Program-made: the position numbers and the translations under genes
Assembly (NCBI GenBank): GCA_027451525.1
Contig: DAIDJF010000006.1
Span: 53,184 to 117,183, forward strand
Length of the DNA: 64,000 bases
Direction: 5' to 3'
DNA from: Ktedonobacterales bacterium
GTDB lineage: Bacteria > Chloroflexota > Ktedonobacteria > Ktedonobacterales > Ktedonobacteraceae
Shown here: one piece after another, positions 42,780 through 50,705 of the stretch
Numbering within the stretch: the stretch's first letter is position 1
Layout: each line of letters opens with the position of its first letter
The notes under the pieces: generated by a model
The model's database searches: none
Told to the model about the DNA's origin: nothing
The model's input: only the letters and a program-made list of their open reading frames with translations

Positions 42780-43007
42780 ATGTCCGACCATGTCCCCACT
42801 CTTGCTGATATTTGTAGTGCTATCGCTGATGGACATATCGATGCATCGGTAGAAGGCGATGTGTACCAGTTGAATGCACGTGAACTACGCCGTTATTTAA
42901 GAAGGCTACACTCGCGTTCCTCTGCTACTATCCCTGTGGCTCCTGAACCTATGTCTTCATCCGAAACGAATCTGTGGGCTGCTTTGGCCCGTATCTCTGT
43001 TGCCTAG
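42780..43007 (+). CDS. Small soluble protein of unknown function
   Basis: 75 residues; ATG 42780 with GGGAGG six to ten bases upstream. Starts MSDHVPTLADICSAIADGHIDASVEGDVYQL and continues with a basic helix (ELRRYLRRLHSR). No membrane helix. No family recognised. Its stop codon overlaps the base of the terminator. Confidence 0.65.
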   Translation: MSDHVPTLADICSAIADGHIDASVEGDVYQLNARELRRYLRRLHSRSSATIPVAPEPMSSSETNLWAALARISVA

Positions 43008-43027
43008 GCCGTTTGGGCCGTTTTTTT
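43007..43027 (+). terminator. Short terminator
   Basis: GGCC-GTTTG-GGCC followed by G and seven T. The stem is short but GC-only. Confidence 0.6.
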
Positions 43028-43067
43028 ATTTCTGGCACTATACTATTGTCCTCTAGTGCAAGGGCGG

Positions 43068-43096
43068 TTGCGTTCCATTGCGAGAAGGACTATAAT
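43068..43096 (+). promoter_or_regulatory. Promoter with a long leader
   Basis: TTGCGT (43068-43073), 17 bases, TATAAT (43091-43096). The start codon is at 43254, so the leader is about 150 bases and includes a stem around CCACACAGC/GCTGCGTGG (near 43184-43218). Confidence 0.7.
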
Positions 43097-43253
43097 AGGA
43101 GACAACAGAGCGGGTCTGCTGTGAGTACAAGCCCATGCTTGTAGAGCATACGCGCTGGTCTGTTAGAGGCCAATGGAATAAAAAACCACACAGCTTGGCA
43201 TCGTTGATGCTGCGTGGAGTGGTGGAATTTGCGTACTTGAAGGAAAGGGTTTC

Positions 43254-43526
43254 ATGGAACCACTCGATAACGATTTGGACTATGCTGCGATACGCGAAAA
43301 AATCGCTGTACAACGCCGCTCACGATCTATTTCAAGAAATGCTCGCTTTAATTTTCTGTTGATTATTCCCGGACTGGCATTATTGTGGGTCTTGTATCTG
43401 ATTGGGGCCGCTGTTTTCCAATGGCACGTCACTGATGTGGTCAATTCGGTCATGACCGCCATGATTTTCCTCTTCGTGATCGCCGCTGCTATCCTGTTCT
43501 GGGCCACTGCACCAAAAGCAGAGTAG
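43254..43526 (+). CDS. Small two-helix membrane protein
   Basis: 90 residues; AAGGAAAGG upstream of ATG. A basic cytoplasmic start (REKIAVQRRSRSISRNARFN) then two helices (about 34-53 and 62-84). Layout like a 2TM/SHOCT-type small protein but no family marker. Strong terminator follows. Confidence 0.7.
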   Translation: MEPLDNDLDYAAIREKIAVQRRSRSISRNARFNFLLIIPGLALLWVLYLIGAAVFQWHVTDVVNSVMTAMIFLFVIAAAILFWATAPKAE

Positions 43527-43540
43527 CATTATTGCCATAG

Positions 43541-43602
43541 AAAAGCCTGCTCAGCATATTCCATACCCGTGGACATATTCTTATGCTGTACAGGCTTTTT
43601 TG
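43541..43602 (+). terminator. Intrinsic terminator
   Basis: AAAAGCCTG pairs with CAGGCTTTT, extended by CAGCATA/TATGCTG with small mismatches (43541-43558 with 43582-43600); T run follows. Could also serve the convergent BtuF-like gene. Confidence 0.85.
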
Positions 43603-43618
43603 TTTCCACAGCTTATAT

Positions 43619-44578
43619 TCAGTCAAGATGCATCCAGGCGGCACAATCTGGCTGTGCTGCGGACTGTTCGCCCCAGATCGAGTATGCTAACAATTCTGCT
43701 GATTCGATTAGACGTGGGCCAGAGCGGTTCATGTAGTAGTTACCATCAATCAGATAGACTCGGCCCGTGCGTACGGCACGTAATGCTCGCCATTCGGCTC
43801 TCTGTTGTAACAGCGGTATATCTTGCAATGTGCGCTCCAGCGAGAAACCGCACGGTGAGAGGATCAGAACATCGGGGTCAGCGGTTGTCAGTGTCTGCCA
43901 GTCGAGCCAAGGCGAGTGAAGACCGCTTTCACCAAAGACGCTTTCACCTCCTGCATAACTAACTAGTTCGGGTGTCCAGTTGCCAGCCGCCATCAGCGGG
44001 TCAAGCCATTCCAGTACCCCTACTCGTGGGCGTTTTGCGCCCTGCTCATGTGCCAGTTGCTCACAACGATAGCGTAAATCTTCCAAACGCCGTTGATAGC
44101 CCGCTATCAGCCCTCGGGCCTGTGCGCTACGTCCCAACGCTTTACCGACACGCTCCATATCCTCCCAGACATCGCTCAGCCGATAGGGAGCCAGCGAGAC
44201 GATGCGTGGTTGCAACCCAGTAATCTGTTGCAGGGCAAGCGTGACATCATGCTCACTAACGGCGCAAACCTCGCACTGTGTCTGCGTAAAAATAATATCT
44301 GGCTGCAATTGCTGCAAAAGATCGGTATCGATACGGTAGATGCTAAGTGCCTTTAGCGCATCTTTTTGTGCGGTATGTTTGCTCTGCGCCAGTTGCTTGA
44401 TCTGTGCATCGATCTCGCTGCTACTGCCCTCAACATTGATCTGGACCGTGCTGACAAGCGGTAACTGCACTACTTCTGGTGGATAATCACACTCGTGCGA
44501 ACGTCCAACCAGTTGATCCAGGCAACCGAGAGCGGCAATCATCTCCGTCGCGCTTGCCAGTAATGAGACAATACGCAT
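43619..44578 (-). CDS. BtuF-like cobalamin-binding protein without signal peptide
   Basis: 319 residues from ATG 44578 (GGGGA upstream). Periplasmic-binding-protein type III fold as in BtuF and iron-siderophore binders: MRIVSLLASATEMIAALG, GRSHECDYPPEV, PDIIFTQTQCEVCAV and a long linking helix near 150-175. It starts directly with the first beta strand, so it has no signal peptide or lipobox, as in a known cytoplasmic subgroup of this family. The C-Q-C/E-V-C-A region is typical of that subgroup. No ABC permease or ATPase is nearby. Ligand assignment is by family only. Confidence 0.83.
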   Translation of the reverse strand: MRIVSLLASATEMIAALGCLDQLVGRSHECDYPPEVVQLPLVSTVQINVEGSSSEIDAQIKQLAQSKHTAQKDALKALSIYRIDTDLLQQLQPDIIFTQTQCEVCAVSEHDVTLALQQITGLQPRIVSLAPYRLSDVWEDMERVGKALGRSAQARGLIAGYQRRLEDLRYRCEQLAHEQGAKRPRVGVLEWLDPLMAAGNWTPELVSYAGGESVFGESGLHSPWLDWQTLTTADPDVLILSPCGFSLERTLQDIPLLQQRAEWRALRAVRTGRVYLIDGNYYMNRSGPRLIESAELLAYSIWGEQSAAQPDCAAWMHLD

Positions 44579-44658
44579 ATCTTCCCCTTTAGGCCAGTGC
44601 CATTTGGCGATACTGCTTTCCAAGACTATATTTCTGTTGCAAGATATTGTATCACAGG

Positions 44659-44751
44659 TCAGGCTGCATCCATTTTCCAGTTGATAACCGTCTTGTCAAA
44701 AGATGTGCTGGCGAGATAGCGGTCATCTGGTGGCTACGCGAGATCAAGCAT
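44659..44751 (-). pseudogene. WD40-repeat remnant
   Basis: On the minus strand ATG at 44751 reads MLDLA, then a stop, then PPDDRYLASTSFDKTVINWKMDA and a stop at 44659. The second part matches the end of a WD40 blade (S-P-D-G-R-x-L-A-S-x-S-x-D-x-T-V-x-x-W). The stop is TAG where a TGG (Trp) is expected before the SPD. About 30 codons survive, so a mutated remnant of a WD40 gene or a blade left by recombination. Confidence 0.6.
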
Positions 44752-44814
44752 AGAACTTCAATCTCTATTCTTGTCTAGCGAGATAGCACTAATGCCCTGT
44801 TTGGGCGAGCGTGA

Positions 44815-44847
44815 AAAATGTCGGAACGCGATTGCTCGCGTTCCGAC
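44815..44847 (-). terminator. Intrinsic terminator of the dehydrogenase operon
   Basis: 11-bp perfect stem (44820-44830 with 44837-44847), followed on the minus strand by ATTTTT (44815-44820). Confidence 0.85.
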
Positions 44848-44880
44848 GGAATTGTGCAATATAGGTAATAGAGGAGAAGA

Positions 44881-45906
44881 TTAGGGGATAAGGATGCCGC
44901 GTCCACGTATCTTGCCGTGATCGAGATCGTGAATCGCGTCCAGAGCGGCGTCGAGCGGATACATCGCTGTATGTAGCGTGACCTTGCCTTGCGCGGTCAA
45001 CGTCATCAGCTCGTCCAGGTCGTTATAGGTTCCGACGAGGTTGCCGATGAAGTTGATCTCCGTCGAGATGATATCAATCGTGGGCACGTTGATACGCCCG
45101 CCGTAGCCGATCACGTAGTAGCTTCCCGCGCGGCGTAACATCGCGACGCCATCCTCGATGGCCCCACCCTCGCCGACAAAGTCGATAATCACCTCGGCTC
45201 CCTGTCCGTTGGTGATATCTTTGACCGTATCGACCTGTTTACCATTCGCCACGACGGTATGGTCTGCGCCCATACTGCGCGTCAGGGCTAGCGCTTCTGC
45301 TGAGCGGTCAACCACAATGATCTCGGCAGGCGTCAGAGCTTTGAGACACTGGATGCCGATATGCCCAAGACCACCTGCACCGATCACGACGGCTTTTGTG
45401 CCTGGATAGAGGATGGCTGCCGCTTTCTTGACGGCATGATAGGCGGTCAGACCGGCATCTGCCAGAGCCGCGATATCTTTGGGTGCGAGGCTGGGATTGA
45501 GCTTGACGACTGCGCGTGCTGTGGTTTTCAGGAATGTCGCCATGCCGCCATCGATAGAGATGCCAGGAAAGGCTGAATTGCTGCAATGCATATCATCGCC
45601 TGCGCGACAGGCGCGGCAGAGTCCGCAGGTAATCAGGGGATGCACGATCACCGTATCGCCAACAGCCACATTGCTGACCGCTGAACCAATCGCGTGTACC
45701 CAACCCGCGTTCTCGTGGCCCAGCGTGTAGGGCAGCGTGACACCCGATTTCTCGACCCATTGTCCCTCGATGATGTGCAGGTCGGTACGGCAGAGGCCCG
45801 CTCCACCGATGCGCACGATCACGTCATGCGGCCCAGTGATCTTTGGATCATCAATCTCGGTTACTTTCGGCTGTTGATTGTACTCAAAAAGCCGTACAGC
45901 TTTCAT
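44881..45906 (-). CDS. Zinc-dependent alcohol dehydrogenase, NAD(P)
   Basis: 341 residues. MDR family. Catalytic zinc site C38 (GLCRTDLH) and GHENAG, structural zinc site CGLCRACRAGDDMHC with four cysteines, and NAD-binding GAGGLGHIG near 175. Relatives that act on secondary alcohols such as 2-propanol occur with propane monooxygenase clusters. Last gene of an operon after the amidohydrolase and DUF59 genes, with 3 bases between its start and the stop of the DUF59 gene. Substrate not proved by sequence. Confidence 0.9.
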   Translation of the reverse strand: MKAVRLFEYNQQPKVTEIDDPKITGPHDVIVRIGGAGLCRTDLHIIEGQWVEKSGVTLPYTLGHENAGWVHAIGSAVSNVAVGDTVIVHPLITCGLCRACRAGDDMHCSNSAFPGISIDGGMATFLKTTARAVVKLNPSLAPKDIAALADAGLTAYHAVKKAAAILYPGTKAVVIGAGGLGHIGIQCLKALTPAEIIVVDRSAEALALTRSMGADHTVVANGKQVDTVKDITNGQGAEVIIDFVGEGGAIEDGVAMLRRAGSYYVIGYGGRINVPTIDIISTEINFIGNLVGTYNDLDELMTLTAQGKVTLHTAMYPLDAALDAIHDLDHGKIRGRGILIP

Positions 45907-45909
45907 AGA

Positions 45910-46737
45910 CTATTCTCCTTCTTCGTCTTCTACATTTTCTGTTTCTTTCGTGCCATAGCGAGTGTGGAAGAGACCCTTACAAAGTGAGGTGTTGAACATG
46001 ATATTGACACGAATGGAGCGCGAGCGGCGCAAAAATTCGCGCAAACCTCCTGGCTGGAGCGGCTTCCCTTCGTCATCAATAATCAGCGCGTCATCTGGGG
46101 CTGTTGGCAGGCCGAGCGTGGCACGCCGACGCAGGTAGTGTGTTGCATGTTTATGCACACGCGCGAGCGGCACTGATTGGCCTGCTACATCCAGGCTGAC
46201 CGTCTCCGCTTGCTCATCGATGTGCAGATTGCGCACGCACAGGGCGGCAATCGTGTCTTCGTCCAGTCCGGCTTTGACCATCTGACGGAGCAAGGCATCC
46301 TGACGCATCAGAAAGCCCTTGCGCAAGAAGATACGGCGCAGTTCTTCCAAATGGGCATCTTCAGGAGCCTCATCGGGAAAAGCCTCGGCAAACGAAAGTC
46401 CCTGATTGACGCCGTTGGTAACCTCGTCATCGGCGCAATGATCGAGCAGAGCCACGCGTACGCTGCGCACGCCAGGAAGCGTGAGTGTGTGGTTGCGCAG
46501 GTCTGCCGCCATCAGGTAGGCGAAGTTGGGAGCGCACCAGAAAGTTGGCAGCTTGAACACAATCGTTACGTCGGCTCCATCGACCTTGACGTGGTCGATG
46601 AAGCCCAGTTTCACCAGCGACTCGTCCAGTTCTGGGTCGAGTACGTCGGCGATTGCTGTATAGACGTGTTCCTCGGTGATTACCGTGTCCGCTGCGTATG
46701 CTTGCGCCGCGCTGACAGGGGAATCACTTCGTGGCAT
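45910..46737 (-). CDS. MIP18/DUF59 metal-sulfur-assembly-type protein, long form
   Basis: 275 residues. Residues about 20-105 form a MIP18/PaaD/SufT-like domain (IADVLDPELDESLVKLGFI, and the conserved Cys in PTFWCAPNF). The extra 170 residues have no hallmark except a second part with helices (EELRRIFLRKGFLMRQDALL) and a tail rich in acidic residues. This long form is what I recall from propane-monooxygenase (mim/prm) loci, where it is thought to help maturation of the diiron enzyme. It overlaps the amidohydrolase end by 14 bases, so the two are coupled. The monooxygenase itself is not in the window. Confidence 0.75.
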   Translation of the reverse strand: MPRSDSPVSAAQAYAADTVITEEHVYTAIADVLDPELDESLVKLGFIDHVKVDGADVTIVFKLPTFWCAPNFAYLMAADLRNHTLTLPGVRSVRVALLDHCADDEVTNGVNQGLSFAEAFPDEAPEDAHLEELRRIFLRKGFLMRQDALLRQMVKAGLDEDTIAALCVRNLHIDEQAETVSLDVAGQSVPLARVHKHATHYLRRRATLGLPTAPDDALIIDDEGKPLQPGGLREFLRRSRSIRVNIMFNTSLCKGLFHTRYGTKETENVEDEEGE

Positions 46738-47764
46738 AGAGTTGCTCCGCTTGCTGAGAGAACGTATCGCCCTTGACCTTTGCCATCTGCTCTTCTGGAT
46801 TGATGTCGTACAGGCGCGCGGCGTTGAGACCGAGAATCTTGCGCCGTGTCTCCATCGTCATCTCGACGTTGTATTCAGCCTTGAGATCTTCGGGCATCTC
46901 AAAACTCATCATTCGCTCGACTAACCATTTTGGTTCCCAGAGCGCGTAGTCGCTGCCGAAAAGGATCTTGTCAGGGCCAATCCAGAACAGCAAGTTTGCC
47001 ATCACTTCGGCAAAATAGCGTGGGCGTGGCTGAATGAATGGCAACACAACCGCCAGACCTGCGTAGACATTGCTTTCCTGCGTGGCAATCCAACAGAAGT
47101 CCTCAATGCGTGGCAAGCCGGCGTGCTCAACGATGAAGTTCAGGTCGGTGAAGATGGAAGCGGCATCATCGACATCAGCTACATCAAAGGCATCACGGTT
47201 GAGCGGATAGATCGTTGGTCCCTTGTGAACATGGACATTTTTGATGCCGAGTTTGATGCACTCTTCCAGGAAGCGATAGGTTTCCGGGTCAGAGAGTTTG
47301 TAGCCCTTGGAACTGCCACGCCACTCTGCCGTGTAGAGTTTGACGCCCTTGATATCCCATTCTTCTTTTTGGCGACGCAGATAATCGAGGCCGCGATCTC
47401 CGTCACGTGGGTCGAATGCGCCATTGAGGATGTAGCGATCAGGATAGGCTTTCTTCATCACGCTGTTCTGCTCAATCGTGTTGAAGCCATTTTTGTAGAA
47501 GTCGATCAAATAGGTGGGCTGGAGAATGGCGAGGTCCACATAGCCCTTGACGAACTGGTCGTGAACCATATCATCGGGCGAGTATTTCTCGTAGTGTTCC
47601 AGGGTCCAGACATACTCGGCGGGCGAGAGATTCTTGTGGTAGGCGTAGAAGCAATCAATCCAGCCACGACCATACTTGTTCGCCTGATTCTCTGGGCTGG
47701 CATCCCACAGATGTGAGTGACAATCAATGACGAAAACCTCTTCTCCTGTTGCTGTGCGATACAT
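46724..47764 (-). CDS. Amidohydrolase 2 family protein
   Basis: 346 residues from ATG 47764 (GGAGG upstream). TIM-barrel metal hydrolase: DCHSHLWD with the HxH pair near 14, HVHKGPTI histidine near 181, HAGLP near 213, and the catalytic aspartate in FGSDYALWE. Relatives of ACMSD/decarboxylase type; the close homologues in diiron propane/phenol monooxygenase loci (MimE-like) are needed for activity in some mycobacteria, as I recall. First gene of the operon. Two 23-base tandem repeats sit at its promoter. Confidence 0.85.
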   Translation of the reverse strand: MYRTATGEEVFVIDCHSHLWDASPENQANKYGRGWIDCFYAYHKNLSPAEYVWTLEHYEKYSPDDMVHDQFVKGYVDLAILQPTYLIDFYKNGFNTIEQNSVMKKAYPDRYILNGAFDPRDGDRGLDYLRRQKEEWDIKGVKLYTAEWRGSSKGYKLSDPETYRFLEECIKLGIKNVHVHKGPTIYPLNRDAFDVADVDDAASIFTDLNFIVEHAGLPRIEDFCWIATQESNVYAGLAVVLPFIQPRPRYFAEVMANLLFWIGPDKILFGSDYALWEPKWLVERMMSFEMPEDLKAEYNVEMTMETRRKILGLNAARLYDINPEEQMAKVKGDTFSQQAEQLYATK

Positions 47765-47827
47765 GGCGTACTTTGCCTCCTGTTTGTGGGTGTGGCACGA
47801 CAAACGTTGTGTGCTACAGATTACATA

Positions 47828-47873
47828 GAACTACCATCATTGGGTTCATGGAACTACCATCATTGGGTTCATG
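47828..47873. repeat. Two perfect tandem 23-base repeats (candidate operators)
   Basis: Identical units at 47828-47850 and 47851-47873, directly joined. Each begins GAACTACCATC and ends GGGTTCATG. The left unit abuts the apparent -10 of the amidohydrolase operon and covers its -35 region, as activator or repressor sites often do. Confidence 0.85.
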
Positions 47874-48050
47874 TGCGCAAACACTACGAGGACTATGATA
47901 TGAGGTTGTGTATGCTGTGCCGCTAAAGCCGCTGAACACAACACATGCAGGTGCGACAGGCAAAACCTATTGCCGGTAAGAGAGGTTGATTGTGTGTGCT
48001 CTCTACCTGAAAAAAGCATAGCATAGAACAAGGGTGTTTTATAGTGGGGT

Positions 48051-48067
48051 ATTTCAAATTGTGAAAT
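48051..48067. promoter_or_regulatory. Palindrome, candidate IclR-type operator
   Basis: ATTTCA, 5 bases, TGAAAT: a perfect 6-base inverted repeat, 50 bases upstream of the promoter of the IclR gene. IclR proteins usually bind short palindromes of this size. Confidence 0.45.
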
Positions 48068-48116
48068 TACAATAGTGTTGTTTGAAAATAATATTTCGCC
48101 TATAGAAATGTTACTC

Positions 48117-48144
48117 TTGACTTTGCCGGTTCCGTAACTATACT
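48117..48144 (+). promoter_or_regulatory. Promoter of the IclR-family gene
   Basis: TTGACT (48117-48122), 16 bases, TATACT (48139-48144); about 50 bases before ATG 48199. Confidence 0.75.
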
Positions 48145-48198
48145 TGCTAAAGTAAGTATTTTTTTACCGCGTTCTCGCTGTGTACAAAGGGGTCGCAC

Positions 48199-49089
48199 AT
48201 GGTAGCAGAACAAATACAGCCGCGTCTGTGTCCAACTTTTACCGTTCAAGAAAAGGGAGATTTGCTTCACTCGGTGCAGCGCGCATTGATGGTGCTGAGC
48301 GTGATCGCCGAACATCCACAGGGATTATTGGCTCGTGAGATTAGCAAGGCTTTACATCTCAATATTAGTACCTGTTATCATATCCTGAACACGTTGCAGG
48401 CAAGTGGCTATATTGATCGTCATCCAGGTACACAGGTTTATCAGCTAGGGCCACAAATTCCCTTTCTCAATAATGCTTTCCTGCAAGGGTTAGCCCAACT
48501 ACAAGGGGTAGATATCACTCAGGAAGCAGATATTTTTCCTTCGCCCTTTACCTCCATCTCGCTTATCGGATACTTGCGTCCAATCCTCTACCGCCTGACT
48601 GAGCAGACACAAGAGCCATCGTATATGGCCTGCTGGCGGTACGGGGAAATTATTTTGCAGGCCATTGTCGAGCCATCTAATGCCGAAAAAATCACGAAAC
48701 TCTATGTTGGCTATCGTGGTCAGGCTCATTCGCACGCGCTTGGCAAAGTCTTGCTGGCATATAGTGATCCGGCTCTGGTTGATCGCTATTTAGAACTGCA
48801 TCCTTTGACTCCTTTTGGCCCAAATACGATTGTGCAGCGTTCGCGTTTTATCGACGAACTCAATGAGATTGTCCGTCAAGGCTATAGTGTTGATCGCGAG
48901 GAGTTTTTCCCTGACACATGCTGCATTGCTGCACCTGTTTTTGCTCCTCAAGGGCAGGCGATAGCCGCGCTGGCAATCTCTTTTACACCCAATCTGCTCG
49001 AACGGCGTTCCGAGTGGCTCATTACGCAGGTGACGAAAGCCGCCCACCACGCGCGCGCCGAGTTGCGTCTCTCGTCGGTCTATCACTGA
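48199..49089 (+). CDS. IclR-family transcriptional regulator
   Basis: 296 residues. N-terminal winged helix (LHSVQRALMVLSVIAEHPQG, then LAREISKALHLNISTCYHILNTLQASGYI) and a C-terminal effector-binding domain (SHALGKVLLAYSDP, GYSVDREEFFPDTCCIAAPVF). IclR regulators respond to small metabolites and commonly control adjacent divergent catabolic operons. The divergent operon at 44.9-47.8 kb is the obvious target; the HbpS/lyase genes downstream may be a second one. Ribosome site AAAGGGG upstream. Confidence 0.9.
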   Translation: MVAEQIQPRLCPTFTVQEKGDLLHSVQRALMVLSVIAEHPQGLLAREISKALHLNISTCYHILNTLQASGYIDRHPGTQVYQLGPQIPFLNNAFLQGLAQLQGVDITQEADIFPSPFTSISLIGYLRPILYRLTEQTQEPSYMACWRYGEIILQAIVEPSNAEKITKLYVGYRGQAHSHALGKVLLAYSDPALVDRYLELHPLTPFGPNTIVQRSRFIDELNEIVRQGYSVDREEFFPDTCCIAAPVFAPQGQAIAALAISFTPNLLERRSEWLITQVTKAAHHARAELRLSSVYH

Positions 49090-49116
49090 CACTTTTGGCC
49101 TCTACTCTAGAGATAG

Positions 49117-49175
49117 AGACAAAGAAGAGCGTATTGACAAGCCTGCATTGCCTGCCAATACGCTCTTCTTTGTCT
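49117..49175. terminator. Bidirectional terminator
   Basis: A 20-bp perfect stem (49117-49136 with 49156-49175) with a 19-base loop between converging genes. Stem rich in A/T at the base, suitable for both strands. Confidence 0.88.
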
Positions 49176-49184
49176 ACAGAAAAT

Positions 49185-49604
49185 TTATAATCCTTCTAAT
49201 CCCGCTTTTGCCACTTCCATATCCTCGGTCCAGTGGCCGCCGCTAACGCCGATGCCGCCAATAATGCCTTCCGCAGTCTGAATGGGGAAGCCACCGCCGA
49301 AGACGATCAGGCGATCCGTTTTGACGATGCCGTGTAGCAGTGGGGGATCGTTCTTGACGAACTCGAACCACTCGTGCGAGGCCATGCCAAAGCTAATTGC
49401 TGTATATGCCTTGTCTTGCGATATCTGGACGCTGAGCAAGGCGGCACCATCCATGCGACTGAACGCTTTGAGCGTGCCATCGCTATCGCAGACTGCGATG
49501 CACATTGGCTTGCCCATCGCACGTGCTTTGGCTTCTGCCGCCGCGATCATGCGCTGAGCCGCTGCACTGGTGATGCTACTTTTTTGGAAGGTGTTCTCTG
49601 CCAT
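49185..49604 (-). CDS. GlcG/HbpS-family protein
   Basis: 139 residues from ATG 49604 (GAGGAG upstream). Family marks: AAEAKARAMGKPMCIAVCDSDG, SRMDGAALLSVQISQDKAYTA and a glycine-rich FGGGFPIQ, GGIGVSGG. Members bind heme or act with glycolate/propanediol enzymes; function is unsettled. Preceded on its strand by the lyase gene with 144 bases and a 7-bp hairpin (49717-49737) between. Confidence 0.85.
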   Translation of the reverse strand: MAENTFQKSSITSAAAQRMIAAAEAKARAMGKPMCIAVCDSDGTLKAFSRMDGAALLSVQISQDKAYTAISFGMASHEWFEFVKNDPPLLHGIVKTDRLIVFGGGFPIQTAEGIIGGIGVSGGHWTEDMEVAKAGLEGL

Positions 49605-49748
49605 ACGGGTACTCCTCTGTAAATAGTGGATAGAGAGGAACAGTCCATTCTGCTCATCTCTACTGGAACTACTATCAAGCACATGCTGATAGCGCAGAAA
49701 GAAGTTTTTATGACATGTCAGGCGCAAAATGCCTGACGTGACATCCAT

Positions 49749-50624
49749 TTACTGGTTGACACCGTAGCGTTGTTCCAGTTGCTGCACGGCTGGTAAACCG
49801 ATCAAATCGGTGAATTGCGAAAAAGTGACCATCTGCTCTGCTAATGGCGTTGGTGTCGCCCCTTGCTGCATATTTTCTAACATGGTCAACATGGCGCGTG
49901 TTGCGATAAAGAGCAGGCTGACCGGAAAGATCACCAGTTTGAAGCCGAGCGCGCGAATTTCATCGAGCGGAAGTGGAGGTGTTTTGCCGCTATCGGCCCA
50001 GTTGAAAAGTTGAGGGACATCGGGAAACGTCTGTGTAATGGTGCGTAGTTCTTCGCGTGTGCGGGGTGCCTCGATAAAGAGCACATCCGCTCCCGCCTCG
50101 CGGTATGCTTGAGCGCGTACCAGTGCATCGGCAAAACCCGTGACGGCAGCGGCATCGGTGCGCGCAATAATCACAAAATCGGGATCACGGCGTGCATCAC
50201 AGGCGGCGCGAATCTTCTGCACCATTTCTTGCATCGGAATAACCTGCTTGCCTTCCATGTGACCGCACTTCTTGGGCCAGATCTGGTCCTCGATATGCAC
50301 TGCCGCAACACCCGCGCGTTCGTATTCCTCGATAGTGCGGCGCACGTTAAGCGGGTTACCATAACCGGTATCAGCATCAGCAATCAAGGGGATATCACCG
50401 ATAACATTGGCAAGGGCGGCAGCACGACTGACCATCTCGCTCATCGTGAGCAGGCCCACGTCAGGCTGTCCGAGGACGCTGGCGGATGTGCCGAAGCCAG
50501 TCATATAGACGGCAGGGAAGCCTGCCTGTGCGATTAAACGCGCACTCAGGCCATCATAGGCTCCAGGGGCAATAAGTAGATCAGGGCCAGCAAGTAATGT
50601 ACGCAGGCGAGTTGTTGTACGCAA
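49749..50624 (-). CDS. Isocitrate lyase/PEP mutase superfamily enzyme
   Basis: 291 residues from TTG 50624; GGAGAG sits six bases upstream. Opens APGAYDGLSARLIAQAGF, then DADTGYGN (metal-binding aspartates) and the loop KKCGHMEGK that carries the catalytic cysteine of the 2-methylisocitrate lyase branch. Reactions in the branch include cleavage of 2-methylisocitrate, 2,3-dimethylmalate and oxaloacetate. Which one applies cannot be told. Beside a HbpS-type gene and the IclR-controlled cluster, which suggests carboxylate breakdown. Confidence 0.87.
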   Translation of the reverse strand: MRTTTRLRTLLAGPDLLIAPGAYDGLSARLIAQAGFPAVYMTGFGTSASVLGQPDVGLLTMSEMVSRAAALANVIGDIPLIADADTGYGNPLNVRRTIEEYERAGVAAVHIEDQIWPKKCGHMEGKQVIPMQEMVQKIRAACDARRDPDFVIIARTDAAAVTGFADALVRAQAYREAGADVLFIEAPRTREELRTITQTFPDVPQLFNWADSGKTPPLPLDEIRALGFKLVIFPVSLLFIATRAMLTMLENMQQGATPTPLAEQMVTFSQFTDLIGLPAVQQLEQRYGVNQ

Positions 50625-50705
50625 GGTTGCTCTCCATTGAGTGTAAAGAAAGATGCTACTCTTCTATTGTATCATGTGGCATGTTGTCTCACCAGTCAAT
50701 GCTGA

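Larger units (their letters stand above)
44579..44880. other. Intergenic region with gene relic
   Basis: About 300 bases upstream of the BtuF-like gene and downstream of the dehydrogenase. Holds the WD40 remnant and the dehydrogenase terminator; otherwise nothing. Confidence 0.5.
47765..48198. other. Divergent control region of the amidohydrolase operon and iclR gene
   Basis: About 430 bases. Contains the tandem repeat at 47828-47873, an apparent -10 for the amidohydrolase operon (TATGTA on the minus strand at 47822-47827), the palindrome at 48051-48067 and the IclR gene promoter at 48117-48144. No gene. Confidence 0.6.

Noticed and set aside
43135..43362. Rightward 75-codon frame in the leader at 43.1-43.4 kb
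   Set aside because: No ribosome site, overlaps the real gene in another frame, and its composition is not protein-like.
46177..46776. Rightward 199-codon frame opposite the DUF59 gene
   Set aside because: No ribosome site; the leftward reading carries the conserved DUF59 segment and overlaps properly with neighbours.
47123..47716. Rightward 197-codon frame opposite the amidohydrolase
   Set aside because: Shadow: the amidohydrolase metal motifs occur on the other strand.
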